Shown: one piece after another, positions 42,977 to 52,271 of the stretch
Layout of the letters: every line of letters begins with the position of its first letter
Position numbering within the stretch: the first letter of the stretch is position 1
Assembly (NCBI GenBank): GCA_031384605.1
Contig: JANNAT010000140.1
Span: 62,001 to 126,000 of the forward strand
Direction of reading: 5' to 3'
Origin: JANNAT01 sp031384605
Lineage (GTDB): Bacteria; Pseudomonadota; Alphaproteobacteria; Rhodobacterales; Rhodobacteraceae
DNA length: 64,000 nt
Notes under the pieces: generated by a model
Seen by the model: the letters and a program-made list of their open reading frames with translations, nothing else
Databases searched by the model: none
Told to the model about the DNA's origin: nothing
Translations under genes and position numbers: made by a program

Positions 42977-44545
42977 ATGTCGCAGGATTTTGACGCTGTG
43001 TTCATCGGGGCAGGCCTTAACGCCTTGGCCGCTGCGCTGCATATGGCCAATCGCGGCTGGCGCGTTGGCGTGTTTGAACAGGCAGCCGTGGCGGGTGGTG
43101 CGGTGAAAACCGGGGGCTACACCCTGCCCGGTTTTCGGCATGACTGGGGGGCGATGAACCTGTCGTTGTTTGCCGGATCGGCGTTTTTTAAGGCGCATAG
43201 GGCCGAATTGATCCAGCATGGTTTGGAATTTGTGCCAGTCTCGCATCCGTTTGCCAGCGCCTTTCCCGATGGTCGCTGGTGCGGCGTGTCAACCGATGTG
43301 GCCGCAACAACGGCGCGGATCGCGGGGTTTTCGGCGCAAGATGCCAACAGATGGACGCAGCTGACCAAAGACTTTCCCACCGAGGCCCCGCATCTGTTCG
43401 GCCTTTTGGGCGCACCGATGAAAATGCGTGCGCTTGCATATTTCGGGTTCAAAACACTTCGCGCCAAGGGCGTTGGCGGCACAGCTGATATGGCGCGGTT
43501 TCTGGCGCAAACGCCGCGCCAATGGTTGGGACAAAACTTTGCGTCACCCTATGTGCAGGCCATGCTGGGGGCCTGGGGGATGCATCTGGATTTTGCGCCA
43601 GACATCGCCGGGGGCGCGCTGTTTCCCTATCTGGAGGGCATGGCCGGTCAGGCCTTTGGCATGGTACTGGGCAAGGGTGGTGCCGATACTGTTATCACCG
43701 CATTGGTTGGTGCGATCTGCGCACGTGGCGGCGTGATTGAGTGCAACGCCCCCGTGGCCCGGATTTTGCATGACGCGGGCACCGCACGCGGGATTGAACT
43801 GGCAGATGGCCGCAAGATCATGGCAGCGCGCGCGGTTATTGCAGGCGTCGCCCCGCAGGCCCTGCCGCGCCTGACAGGGGGCACCACACCCGGTTTTGAC
43901 AAGGCGATGGCGGATTTCACCCATGCCCCCGGCACGATGATGATCCATCTGGCGATGGACAGCCTGCCGGATTGGACCGCCGGAGATGATCTGAAATCCT
44001 TTGCCTATGTGCATCTGGCCCCCAGTCTGGACCAGATGGCGCGCACCTATGCGCAGGCGCAGGCGGGGCTGTTGCCGGATCAGCCCGTGTTGGTGGTGGG
44101 CCAACCCACAGCCGTTGATCCTGCCCGCGCACCGGGTGGCAAGCATGTGCTTTGGCTGCAGGTCCGCATGGCGCCCGGCACGATCCAAGGCGATGCAGCA
44201 GGCCAGATCACGGCGACCGATTGGGCCGGGGCCGCTGAGCCGTTTGCCGACCGCGCGCTGGATATTCTGGACCGCCATGCGCCCGGCATCCGCGCCAAGA
44301 TCATCGGCCAGCACATCGTCACCCCGGCCGACTTGCAGGCCGATAACCCCAATCTTGTGGGGGGCGATCAAATTTGTGGCAGCCATCACTTGGCGCAAAA
44401 CTTCCTTTTCCGCCCCGTCCGTGGCCACGCAGACGGCTCTACCGCGATCAAGCACCTTCACCTGACAGGGGCCGCCGTCTGGCCCGGCGCGGGAACCGGG
44501 GCTGGTTCGGGTTTTCTTTTGGCACAACGCCTTGCTGGTCCATAA
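42977..44545 (+). CDS. Phytoene-desaturase-like FAD oxidoreductase, paralogue 2
   Basis: The start ATG 42977 follows GGAG. The 522-residue flavoprotein has the FAD site VFIGAGLNALAAALHMANRGWRVGVFEQAAVAGGAVKT and the ending LTGAAVWPGAGTGAGSGFLLAQRLAG, with the same domain plan as its divergently transcribed paralogue at 40531. It heads the plus-strand operon that continues with a complete oligopeptide-type ABC importer, so it probably acts on the imported compound. Confidence 0.9.
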   Translation: MSQDFDAVFIGAGLNALAAALHMANRGWRVGVFEQAAVAGGAVKTGGYTLPGFRHDWGAMNLSLFAGSAFFKAHRAELIQHGLEFVPVSHPFASAFPDGRWCGVSTDVAATTARIAGFSAQDANRWTQLTKDFPTEAPHLFGLLGAPMKMRALAYFGFKTLRAKGVGGTADMARFLAQTPRQWLGQNFASPYVQAMLGAWGMHLDFAPDIAGGALFPYLEGMAGQAFGMVLGKGGADTVITALVGAICARGGVIECNAPVARILHDAGTARGIELADGRKIMAARAVIAGVAPQALPRLTGGTTPGFDKAMADFTHAPGTMMIHLAMDSLPDWTAGDDLKSFAYVHLAPSLDQMARTYAQAQAGLLPDQPVLVVGQPTAVDPARAPGGKHVLWLQVRMAPGTIQGDAAGQITATDWAGAAEPFADRALDILDRHAPGIRAKIIGQHIVTPADLQADNPNLVGGDQICGSHHLAQNFLFRPVRGHADGSTAIKHLHLTGAAVWPGAGTGAGSGFLLAQRLAGP

Positions 44546-44566
44546 TCACAAACAGGGATAAAACTT

Positions 44567-46087
44567 ATGTCGATGAACCGCCGCTCATTGCTGAAACTAT
44601 CTGCTGCCACGGCTGCGCTGGGATTAACCGGTCTGCCCGCCCGCGCGCAAGCGATTGATGAATTGATCATCGCCTATAATGTCAGTCTGCCGTCCTGGGA
44701 TCCGACCGTTGGGCCATCAGCGGTGAACCCGACCATTCAGGGCCTGTATCAGTCGGTGTTTGACCAATTCATCTTGCAGCAACCCGATCTGAAACCGGCG
44801 CCCGGCCTGATCACCGAATGGGGCTGGACCGACGACCGCACCAAAATCGCGATGACCGTGCGCGAAGGCGTGACCTGGCACGACGGATCGGCCTTTACTG
44901 CCGAAGATGTGGCATGGTCATTGACGCGTGCGGCGGATGAGAAAACCGGCAATCCAATACAGTTCATCTGGTCGACGCTGGCCAACATCAAAGCCGAGGG
45001 GAACGTCGTGACAGCCGATGTCGCCCGGTTTGAGCCGACGATCTTCAAGTGGATGTATTTCCTGACCGGCTATGTGCTGCCGAAGGCCTATTATGAACGC
45101 GTCGGGGCCGAAGGGTTTGAAGCCGCCCCCATTGGCACCGGCCCCTATATGGTCGACAAATTCGAACGTAACGCCTTTGTGCGGCTGAAGGCCAACGCCA
45201 ATTATTGGGGCGGTGCGCCGGCGTTCGAAACCGTCACCATCAAATTCGTAACCGACGCCGCCGCCCGCGTGGCCGAAGTGGAATCCGGCAATGCCCATGT
45301 CACGCTGGAAGTGCCTTACGAGGAATATGACCGCCTGAAAGCCAGCCTGTCGGGAACAGCGGCCCCGATTTCCGATATTGGCATGATCTTTCTGAATGAT
45401 ATCGAGGTGATGACCGACCCGAATGTGCGCATGGCCGCCGCCCATGCGATTGACAAGAAAACCATCATTGACCGGCTGTTGTCGGGGTATGGCGTGCCGA
45501 TTGATACGCTGGAAACCCCGCAATACGATGCCTATGATGCGTCAATCTCGGTGGCCTATGATCCGGCACGCGCGGTGGAGTTGCTGGCGGCATCGGGGTA
45601 TTCGGTTGAAAAGCCGGTGAAATTCAAAATCCAGACCACCAAGGGGTTCAAGCCCAAGGATTATGAAATGATCCAGGCCATCGTTGGGCTGTGGCGCAAA
45701 GTGGGGATCGACGCCGAGATTGAAGTTTACGAAATCGCCAAGCATTACGAGCTGCGCGCGGCAGATCAGCTGGCCCCGGCAGCGTTTTACAACTGGGGCA
45801 ATTCGGTGGGCGACCCCACCACATCGACCGGTTTTGCGATGTTCGGGCCCAGCCCGCATTCGGTTTGGGATGGCACCGATCTGATCGACATGATCGGCCC
45901 CTTGTGGGGCGAGGCGGACGAAGCCAAGCGCATGGCGGGTTGGAAGGCGGTGGATAAATACGTCGCCGACAACGCGCTGGTGATCCCGCTGTTGCAATAT
46001 GTGCAGCCGATTTTGGCGGCCAAAGGCGTGGTTGTGGTGCCGCATGCCTCTGGTGCCTTGCTGCCGCATCTGATGACGCGGGCGTAA
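44567..46087 (+). CDS. Peptide/nickel-type ABC transporter substrate-binding protein
   Basis: The 506-residue periplasmic protein has a twin-arginine-type signal (NRRSLLKLSAATAALGLTG, cleavage near ARAQA). It then shows the SBP family 5 pattern: SWDPTVGPSAVNPTIQGLYQSVFDQF, VREGVTWHDGSAFTAEDVAWSL, GTGPYMVDKFERNAFVRLKANANYWGG and DPNVRMAAAHAIDKKTI. Such proteins bind oligopeptides, opines or other small compounds. An AGGGA ribosome-binding site precedes the ATG. The gene is 21 bases after the FAD oxidoreductase. Confidence 0.94.
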   Translation: MSMNRRSLLKLSAATAALGLTGLPARAQAIDELIIAYNVSLPSWDPTVGPSAVNPTIQGLYQSVFDQFILQQPDLKPAPGLITEWGWTDDRTKIAMTVREGVTWHDGSAFTAEDVAWSLTRAADEKTGNPIQFIWSTLANIKAEGNVVTADVARFEPTIFKWMYFLTGYVLPKAYYERVGAEGFEAAPIGTGPYMVDKFERNAFVRLKANANYWGGAPAFETVTIKFVTDAAARVAEVESGNAHVTLEVPYEEYDRLKASLSGTAAPISDIGMIFLNDIEVMTDPNVRMAAAHAIDKKTIIDRLLSGYGVPIDTLETPQYDAYDASISVAYDPARAVELLAASGYSVEKPVKFKIQTTKGFKPKDYEMIQAIVGLWRKVGIDAEIEVYEIAKHYELRAADQLAPAAFYNWGNSVGDPTTSTGFAMFGPSPHSVWDGTDLIDMIGPLWGEADEAKRMAGWKAVDKYVADNALVIPLLQYVQPILAAKGVVVVPHASGALLPHLMTRA

Positions 46088-46180
46088 GGGTTTGGACGGG
46101 AATTGGGGGGATTGCCCCAACCCGCGGGGGGACGGCGCGTCCCCCCTGACGGCACTCGCCAGGCGATTGCCGCCTTCCCC

Positions 46181-46209
46181 ACTGCGAGGTATTCTCACGA
46201 GGATGAAAG
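46181..46209 (+). repeat. Intergenic repeat tail, copy 6 (divergent)
   Basis: ACTGCGAGGTATTCTCACGA, then GGATGAAAG, lies in the 177-base gap between the binding-protein and permease genes. It resembles the family tail (GGTATT, then CA, then ATGAAAG), but the hairpin part is different (GGGGGGACGGCGCGTCCCCCC just upstream, 46122-46146). The assignment is tentative. Confidence 0.4.
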
Positions 46210-46264
46210 CCCGAAAAGTAAGGTTTGGCCGGGCAACAGCACCCTTTGCGGCAAACAGCATGTC

Positions 46265-47275
46265 ATGATGTTTTTTCGCGCGGTGCTGATCCGGCTGGCC
46301 ACCACGGCCATCACCTTGCTGGGTGTCGCCATCATCGTGTTCTTTGTGATCCGAGTCGTGCCGGGCAATCCGATTGCAATGATGTTGCCGCCGGGAGCGA
46401 CCGAGGTGGATGTGGCGCGGCTGACCGCCCTTTACGGGTTGGACAAATCCATCCCGCAGCAATTTGTGATCTGGGGCGTGGGCGTGCTGCAAGGCGATTT
46501 CGGCACTTCGATCACAGCGCGCCAGCCGGTGCTGGATCTGGTTTTGGGGCGCTTGCCCGCAACGTTGGAGTTGTCGGTGCTGGCACTGGTGATCGCGGTT
46601 GCGATTGGCGGCTTTATGGCGCTGACGGGCACGCGGTTGCGCGGTAGCCGGACCGAGGCCGCGATTGATGTCACCAACGGAATGGCTTTGGCGATCCCGG
46701 ATTTTCTGTGGGGGCTGATCCTGATGCTGGCCTTTGGCGTGCTGATGCCGATCTTTCATATCTCGGGCCGGGTGACGCCGTCGCTGGATTTGCCGTTCAC
46801 CACAAACTTCTACCTGTTCGAAGCGATCATACGGCTGCGGTTTGATCTGGTGGCTGATCTGCTGGGCCATATGATCTTGCCCGCCGTGGCACTGGCCATT
46901 CCATTGGCCGCGATCATTGCGCAGTTGTTAAAGCAAAGCCTGAAGGAAACCATGCATCTGGATTATGTCACCCTTGCCCGCACCAAAGGGTATTCCGAGG
47001 CGCATGTCATCTGGCATGAGGCTTTGCCAAACGCGATTCTGCCCACCCTGACGCTGGTGGGGGTGCAATTCACCTTTCTGATGGGCGGCACGGTGATCAT
47101 CGAGCGGCTGTTTTCCTATGAGGGCCTTGGCAATCTGGCGATTGACGCGGTGATCAACCGCGATTTGCCGTTGATCCAAGGCATCGTGATCTTGTTTGCG
47201 GCGATCTTTACGGCCGTCAACCTGTTGGTTGATCTAAGTTATACCGCCCTGAACCCGCGGTTGCGGCATGGGTGA
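46265..47275 (+). CDS. Peptide-type ABC transporter permease (DppB-like)
   Basis: The start is ATG 46265 (MMFFRAVLIRLATTAITLLG). The frame runs upstream to 46103 but without family resemblance. The 336-residue inner-membrane protein has about six helices, RVVPGNPIAMMLPPGATE near the start, and the ATPase-docking loop YVTLARTKGYSEAHVIWHEALPNAILP. It pairs with the next permease. The stop overlaps the next start by eight bases. Confidence 0.94.
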   Translation: MMFFRAVLIRLATTAITLLGVAIIVFFVIRVVPGNPIAMMLPPGATEVDVARLTALYGLDKSIPQQFVIWGVGVLQGDFGTSITARQPVLDLVLGRLPATLELSVLALVIAVAIGGFMALTGTRLRGSRTEAAIDVTNGMALAIPDFLWGLILMLAFGVLMPIFHISGRVTPSLDLPFTTNFYLFEAIIRLRFDLVADLLGHMILPAVALAIPLAAIIAQLLKQSLKETMHLDYVTLARTKGYSEAHVIWHEALPNAILPTLTLVGVQFTFLMGGTVIIERLFSYEGLGNLAIDAVINRDLPLIQGIVILFAAIFTAVNLLVDLSYTALNPRLRHG

Positions 47276-48119
47276 TACGCGCGGCATGACCAGACACCGC
47301 CTATCAATGCGGTTGATTTTGCCCGCAGTCTGGCTGGGGTTTTTGGTTTTTGCAGCAATTTTCGCGCCACTGGTCGCCCCCTTTGACCCCTTGGCGCAGG
47401 ATTTGTTCGCCGCGCGCCTGCCACCGGTCTGGGTTGCGGGATCCGAGCCGGGGTATCTGCTGGGCACCGACAGTCTGGGCCGCGATGTGGTATCGCGGAT
47501 CATTTATGGCGCGCGCACAGCATTGATCGTGGCGGTTGTTGCGGGCAGCCTGACCTGCATCATCGGGGCGGCGTTGGGATTGATGGCAGGGTATCTGCGC
47601 GGCTTGGTTGATGGGGTCATCTCACGCCTGATTGATATCTGGATGGCGTTTCCGCCGGTTTTGTTCGCCATTTTGCTGATCGCCGTGCTGGGCCCCAGCC
47701 TGACATCCATTATCATCGCCATCGTGGTGATCGACTGGACGCGCTTTGCCCGGGTGATCCGGGCCGAGACGATGACGCAATCGGCGATGGATTATCCGGT
47801 GTCTGCAATTGCCGTGGGGCGCGGGCGGATGGGCATCATGTGGCGCGAGATTTTGCCCAATGTGCTGCCGACGGTGGTGGTTTTGCTTAGTCTGGAAATG
47901 GGCATCGCGATTATTGTCGAGGCGATATTGTCGTTCCTGAACCTGTCGATTTCCACCGATGATCCCACATGGGGCGGCATGATTTCCGAGGGTCGCACGT
48001 CGATCCATCAGGCGTGGTGGGTGTTGGTGTTTCCGCTGATCACGCTGTTCCTGACCGTGCTTAGTTTTTCCCAACTTGGGGAGGCGTTGAAAGACCGCTT
48101 TGATCCGGTGCTGAGATGA
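47268..48119 (+). CDS. Peptide-type ABC transporter permease (DppC-like)
   Basis: The 283-residue inner-membrane protein has the DppC pattern: FLVFAAIFAPLVAPFDPLAQDL, LGTDSLGRDVVSRIIYGARTALIV and the docking loop AISA-like DYPVSAIAVGRGRMGIMWREILPNVLPT. It overlaps dppB-like upstream and the ATPase gene downstream (four bases). ATG 47268 is used; ATG 47286 is a possible later start. Confidence 0.94.
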   Translation: MGDTRGMTRHRLSMRLILPAVWLGFLVFAAIFAPLVAPFDPLAQDLFAARLPPVWVAGSEPGYLLGTDSLGRDVVSRIIYGARTALIVAVVAGSLTCIIGAALGLMAGYLRGLVDGVISRLIDIWMAFPPVLFAILLIAVLGPSLTSIIIAIVVIDWTRFARVIRAETMTQSAMDYPVSAIAVGRGRMGIMWREILPNVLPTVVVLLSLEMGIAIIVEAILSFLNLSISTDDPTWGGMISEGRTSIHQAWWVLVFPLITLFLTVLSFSQLGEALKDRFDPVLR

Positions 48120-48985
48120 GCTTTCTGTCGGTGCGTAACCTGAATGCCAACTTGATCGGCAGCAATGCCCGTATCTTGCGCGATGTGTCCCTGAACGTGG
48201 CAGTGGGTCAGGTGCACGGGCTGGTTGGCGAAAGTGGGGCTGGTAAATCCATGATCGGCAAGGCAATTTTGGGAATATTGCCGGGCAGCATTGCCATCAC
48301 GTCCGGGCAGATTTTTCTGGATGGCGTTGATCTTCTGGCGCTGCCCGCGGGCGCGCGTCGCAAATTGATCGGGGCCAGTTGCGCGCTGATCCCGCAAGAT
48401 CCGCTGACGGCATTGAACCCATCGCGCCGCATTGGCCCACAAATCAGTGACCGGTTGGTTGATATTCTGGGCTGGACAAAGGCCGACGCGGTTGCCCGCG
48501 CCCGCGCGCTGTTAGACGAAGTTCAGATACCCGACGCGCCGCGTGTGTTGCGCGCCTATCCGCATGAATTATCGGGCGGCATGCGCCAACGCATTCTGAT
48601 CGCTTCGGCCTTTGCAGCAGAGCCGAAGTTGATCATCGCAGATGAGCCGACAACCGCGCTTGACGTGACGGTGCAAAAGCAGATTTTGCGGCTGATCGCC
48701 GATATGCAGGCGCTCCATGGCACGGCACTGCTGTTTGTGACCCATGATCTGGGCGTGGTTTCCAAGGTATGCCAAAGCCTTAGCGTGCTGTATGATGGTC
48801 TGGTGGTGGAACATGCCGCGATGCGCGATTTCTTTGCCGCGCCCGCGCACCCTTATTCCCGTGCCCTGCTGGCTGCCACGCCCAAATATACCGACCCCAA
48901 GGGCAGCCTGATGCCGGTGCCCGATGCGGTGGTCGACCAGATGCGCGCACAGGTGTTGTTGGCCGATCAGGCGGTGGCCACATGA
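48116..48985 (+). CDS. Peptide-type ABC transporter ATPase (DppD-like)
   Basis: The 289-residue ATPase has Walker A GESGAGKSM, signature LSGGMRQR, Walker B LIIADEPTTALD and the His switch THDLG. The C-terminal APAHPYSRALLAATP is the oligopeptide-transporter extension. The N-terminal MSFLSVRNLNANLIGS is compact. It overlaps both neighbours by four bases. Confidence 0.94.
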   Translation: MSFLSVRNLNANLIGSNARILRDVSLNVAVGQVHGLVGESGAGKSMIGKAILGILPGSIAITSGQIFLDGVDLLALPAGARRKLIGASCALIPQDPLTALNPSRRIGPQISDRLVDILGWTKADAVARARALLDEVQIPDAPRVLRAYPHELSGGMRQRILIASAFAAEPKLIIADEPTTALDVTVQKQILRLIADMQALHGTALLFVTHDLGVVSKVCQSLSVLYDGLVVEHAAMRDFFAAPAHPYSRALLAATPKYTDPKGSLMPVPDAVVDQMRAQVLLADQAVAT

Positions 48986-49782
48986 CCCCGCTCTACAGCG
49001 TCGAAAATCTGCGGCTTTCGCTGCCCGATCTGACGCGGAAACCCTTGCTGGGTGCGGCCCCACGCATTGAAATCCTGAAGGGGCTGAGCTTTGACATCGC
49101 CAAAGGCGAGGTATTGGGCATCGTCGGTGGATCGGGATCTGGCAAATCCACCCTTGGGCGGGCGTTGGTGCGATTGGCCCAGCCGACTGCGGGGATGATC
49201 AGGTTTGACGGCACTGATATCACGCACAGCACTGCGGGGCAGTTGCGGCCCTTGCGGCGCCGGTTTCAGATGATCTTTCAAGACCCGATGTCGTCGCTGA
49301 ACCCGCGCCAGCGGATTGGCCAGATCATCGAAAGCCCGTTGGTGCTGCACGGGGTGGCAGACACAGCGGCGCGGATGTTGGACGCGCTGGAGATGGTCGG
49401 ATTGCCCCGCGCCTTTGCCCGCAGGTATCCGCATGAGGTGTCGGGTGGGCAACGCCAGCGCGTCGGCATTGCCCGCGCCATTGCCCTGGGGCCCGATTTC
49501 GTGCTGGCAGATGAGATTGTTTCGGGCCTGGATGTGTCCAGCCAGGCGCAGATTTTGAACTTACTTGCCGGGCTGGTGCGCGATCTGGGCCTGACTTTGG
49601 CATTTATCAGCCATGATTTATCGGTGATCCGGCGGTTGTGTGGCCGCGTTCTGGTGATGAACGGCGGCGAGATTGTCGAAGATGCACCGACTGCCACACT
49701 GTTTAATGCGCCCCGGTCCGACTATACCCGCAGTTTGCTGGACGCCATTCCGCTGCCCGACCCGGATCAGATTTGGGTCTGA
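48982..49782 (+). CDS. Peptide-type ABC transporter ATPase (DppF-like)
   Basis: The 266-residue ATPase has Walker A GGSGSGKST, the Q-loop MIFQDPMSSLNPR, signature VSGGQRQRVGIARA and Walker B FVLADEIVSGLD, where a Glu-Ile-Val replaces the usual Glu-Pro-Thr/Val. The C-terminus SDYTRSLLDAIPLPDP is typical. It completes the importer and its last 16 bases overlap the convergent FucU/RbsD gene. Confidence 0.93.
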   Translation: MTPLYSVENLRLSLPDLTRKPLLGAAPRIEILKGLSFDIAKGEVLGIVGGSGSGKSTLGRALVRLAQPTAGMIRFDGTDITHSTAGQLRPLRRRFQMIFQDPMSSLNPRQRIGQIIESPLVLHGVADTAARMLDALEMVGLPRAFARRYPHEVSGGQRQRVGIARAIALGPDFVLADEIVSGLDVSSQAQILNLLAGLVRDLGLTLAFISHDLSVIRRLCGRVLVMNGGEIVEDAPTATLFNAPRSDYTRSLLDAIPLPDPDQIWV

Positions 49783-50234
49783 AGTGGCGGCAGATTGACA
49801 ACACCCTTTTTCAGGATAAAGCATCCATATGGCCCGGAATCAGAAGTGCGAATGATCGCAAAGGCCTGTTTGGCGGCGGCATAAAACGCGAATCTTTCCA
49901 AGGGCAGCATTGTGACAGGCCTGCCCTCGGCCCGGTCGATCACTGCCTGCATCCGGCCAAACACCGGCATTTGCGCCATGGGGTCGCCCACCACTTGCAT
50001 GCGGCACACCGGGGCATCAACGAAGCTGTCCAACGGCATCAACGACAAGATCGCCGCGGCTGCCGTGGGAATATCGCACCCCGCCATATCAATCAGGCGG
50101 CCATAGCTGGTATGACCTGCAATCGACGCCGCCGGATGATTTACATCGCAAATCACCAGATCATCGCCATGCCCCATCAGCATCAGCACACGCACGATTT
50201 CGGCCGACAAGCGCTGATCAATGCCTTTCAACAT
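49767..50234 (-). CDS. FucU/RbsD family sugar mutarotase, paralogue 1
   Basis: The 155-residue protein has MLKGIDQRLSAEIVRVLMLMGHGDDLVICDVNHPA and the ending RFAFYAAAKQAFAIIRTSDSGPYGCFILKKGV of the FucU/RbsD family, which equilibrate the anomers of fucose, ribose or related sugars. It is the last gene of the minus-strand run MalF-like, MalG-like, FucU. A second member at 58526 is similar in length and motifs but clearly distinct. Confidence 0.93.
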   Translation of the reverse strand: MLKGIDQRLSAEIVRVLMLMGHGDDLVICDVNHPAASIAGHTSYGRLIDMAGCDIPTAAAAILSLMPLDSFVDAPVCRMQVVGDPMAQMPVFGRMQAVIDRAEGRPVTMLPLERFAFYAAAKQAFAIIRTSDSGPYGCFILKKGVVNLPPLQTQI

Positions 50235-50238
50235 CGCG

Positions 50239-51162
50239 TCACTTCACCGCCCCCGCCGCCATACCCTTGATGATGTATTTCTCCAGCACGATCCCGATCA
50301 CAATCAACGGCAGGATTGCGGCAAACGAAAGCGCTGCCATCGACCACCATGATATGCCCTGACTGCCGGTCTGGCTGGCCACCATCACCGGCAAAGTGTT
50401 GGCCTGACTGGACGTCAGCAAAGCGGCAAAGAAATATTCATTCCACGTCAGCACCAAAGACAAGATAAACGCCGCCACCATTCCGGGCAGCGCAATTGGC
50501 AGAATAATCGTCAGAAATGCGCCCCAGATTGACAGACCATCCACCAGTGCCGCCTCTTCCAACTCGGTCGGGATGGATGAAAACTGATCGCGCATGATCC
50601 AGATCACAATGGGCAGAACCGACAAAGTATAAAGCAATATCAAGCCTATACGCGTGTCCAGCAGCGCCAGTTCCTTATACAGCACCAGCATTGGCAAGGC
50701 CAGAACAACGGGTGGCAAGATCAGCTGGCTAAGGAAAAAGAACGAAATATCGGAATTGCGCATCCACGCGAATTTATAGCTGAACCGGCTTAGGCCATAG
50801 GCCGCCAAAGACCCCATGATCACCGCCAGCAGCGATGAGGCGACCGATACGATCACCGAATTGGTAAAGCGTTTCAGAAATTCATCCCGAACGGTTGACT
50901 CTGCGCCAATGGTATCAGGCGACAGGCCGATAGACTTCCAGCCCAGCCATTTAGGGGTGAAATCCCACCACGGGATCATATTGCCCTTCATCACGTCGGG
51001 GGCCATTTTGAAACTGGTGGTGGCGGTCCAATAGATTGGGAACAAACAGATAATCGCCCACAGGATCAACAGCAGATAAACACCCGTGCGCCCCAAAACC
51101 CATTTGGCGCGAAAGCTGCGGTCGGCTGCGGCATCATGAAAGATTTGGGCGCTGTCTGTCAT
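50239..51162 (-). CDS. Carbohydrate ABC transporter permease (MalG-like)
   Basis: The 307-residue permease has about six helices and the conserved docking loop EEAALVDGLSIWGAFLTIILPIALPG. The N-terminal YLLLILWAIICLFPIYWTATTSFK is typical of CUT1 MalG-type proteins. It follows the MalF-like gene by one base and should pair with it and with the binding protein at 55535 and ATPase at 57440. Confidence 0.94.
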   Translation of the reverse strand: MTDSAQIFHDAAADRSFRAKWVLGRTGVYLLLILWAIICLFPIYWTATTSFKMAPDVMKGNMIPWWDFTPKWLGWKSIGLSPDTIGAESTVRDEFLKRFTNSVIVSVASSLLAVIMGSLAAYGLSRFSYKFAWMRNSDISFFFLSQLILPPVVLALPMLVLYKELALLDTRIGLILLYTLSVLPIVIWIMRDQFSSIPTELEEAALVDGLSIWGAFLTIILPIALPGMVAAFILSLVLTWNEYFFAALLTSSQANTLPVMVASQTGSQGISWWSMAALSFAAILPLIVIGIVLEKYIIKGMAAGAVK

Positions 51163-51163
51163 G

Positions 51164-52270
51164 TCAGGTTCGCGGCCTTGACAGACGGTCAGTAAATTTC
51201 ATCAGCAGGGTCATGAAAATCACGATAATCACCAGATAAACCATCGCAAGCAGCGTGCCGTAGCCAACGTTGGACCGATCCCTGTATTCGCGGTAAATAA
51301 AGCTGGTCACGGTATCTGTCGCCCCCCCCGGCCCGCCAGAGGTGACAGCAATCACGATATCGGCCAGCTTTAGCTTGAAGATAATGCGGATCAGAATCGC
51401 GGTGATGGACACTGGCAGCATCAGCGGAAACGTAATCTCCCAAAAATTGCGCCAGCCGTTTGCGCCGTCAACTTTTGCGGCTTCATTCAGCTCTTTCGGA
51501 ATCGCCTGCAGGCCCGCCAAAATCATGATCATCATAAAGGGAATGAACGTCCAGGCGTCCATCAGCATGATGGTCAGCTTGGCAATCCACGGGCTGCCGA
51601 AAAACGAAGGATCATCCCATCCCACCGCACGCGCCAGCCGGGCCAAAGGACCAAATCGCGCCTCCAGCATGGATTTGCCGATCATCCAGCTGACCGCGAT
51701 CGGCGACAGCATCAAAGGCAACAAAAACGCGACCCGGAAAAACTTGCGGGCGCGAATTTCGGCATTCAGCGCAAGTGCCAGACCAAAGGCAATCGCGTAT
51801 TCTATAATGATGGCAAGCAGATACCAGACCATGTTCAACATGGCGTTCCAGTAAAACGGATCCGACCACATCTGGCGCAGGTTTTCCAATCCGTTGAATT
51901 GGCGGCCATCGGGCGACGACAGATTCCAGTTGGAAAACGCGATGATCAACCCGAACAACAGCGGAAACACCGTCAGCGATATCACGAACAACGCCGCTGG
52001 CAGCACGAACAACACGCGCTTGCCCTGCTCTCCGCGCGTCAGAACCTGCCCCCAACACAGCGCAATCGCCCACAGGACATAGGCATACAAAGTCGGCCGC
52101 CAATTGGCGAAACCAAAATCGGCCTGACCTTCCATTTGCAAAAACTGCGCCAATGCCGTTGCCAGCAAAATGACCGCCGATCCCCAGATTAAGATCTTTC
52201 CAACCGTCTTTCGACCGGCAGAAATGTTGTCATTGGTGACGATATGAAGAAGGTCGTTCTGTGCGCTCAT
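51164..52270 (-). CDS. Carbohydrate ABC transporter permease (MalF-like)
   Basis: The 368-residue permease has additional N-terminal helices before the CUT1 core and the docking loop NEAAKVDGANGWRNFWEITFPLML. The start ATG 52270 has no ribosome-binding site; the GntR-type palindrome CTAGCATGTTAG lies one base upstream at 52272-52283. Either the mRNA is leaderless or translation starts further in. In the rest of the locus the binding protein is the expected upstream neighbour, but here the puc operon lies between. Confidence 0.92.
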   Translation of the reverse strand: MSAQNDLLHIVTNDNISAGRKTVGKILIWGSAVILLATALAQFLQMEGQADFGFANWRPTLYAYVLWAIALCWGQVLTRGEQGKRVLFVLPAALFVISLTVFPLLFGLIIAFSNWNLSSPDGRQFNGLENLRQMWSDPFYWNAMLNMVWYLLAIIIEYAIAFGLALALNAEIRARKFFRVAFLLPLMLSPIAVSWMIGKSMLEARFGPLARLARAVGWDDPSFFGSPWIAKLTIMLMDAWTFIPFMMIMILAGLQAIPKELNEAAKVDGANGWRNFWEITFPLMLPVSITAILIRIIFKLKLADIVIAVTSGGPGGATDTVTSFIYREYRDRSNVGYGTLLAMVYLVIIVIFMTLLMKFTDRLSRPRT

Positions 52271-52271
52271 A

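Noticed and set aside
43544..44527. Minus-strand frame of 327 codons opposite the second FAD oxidoreductase
   Set aside because: No recognisable domain and fully antisense to a well-supported gene.
40531..44545. Carotenoid desaturase assignment (crtI/crtD) for the two FAD oxidoreductases
   Set aside because: No other crt or bch genes lie beside them. They are organised with a hydrolase, IorAB and a peptide importer, which points to substrate catabolism.
45542..46870. Minus-strand frame of 442 codons opposite the binding protein and permease
   Set aside because: Composition is dominated by His, Arg and Gln, and it overlaps two clear transporter genes; it is a shadow frame.
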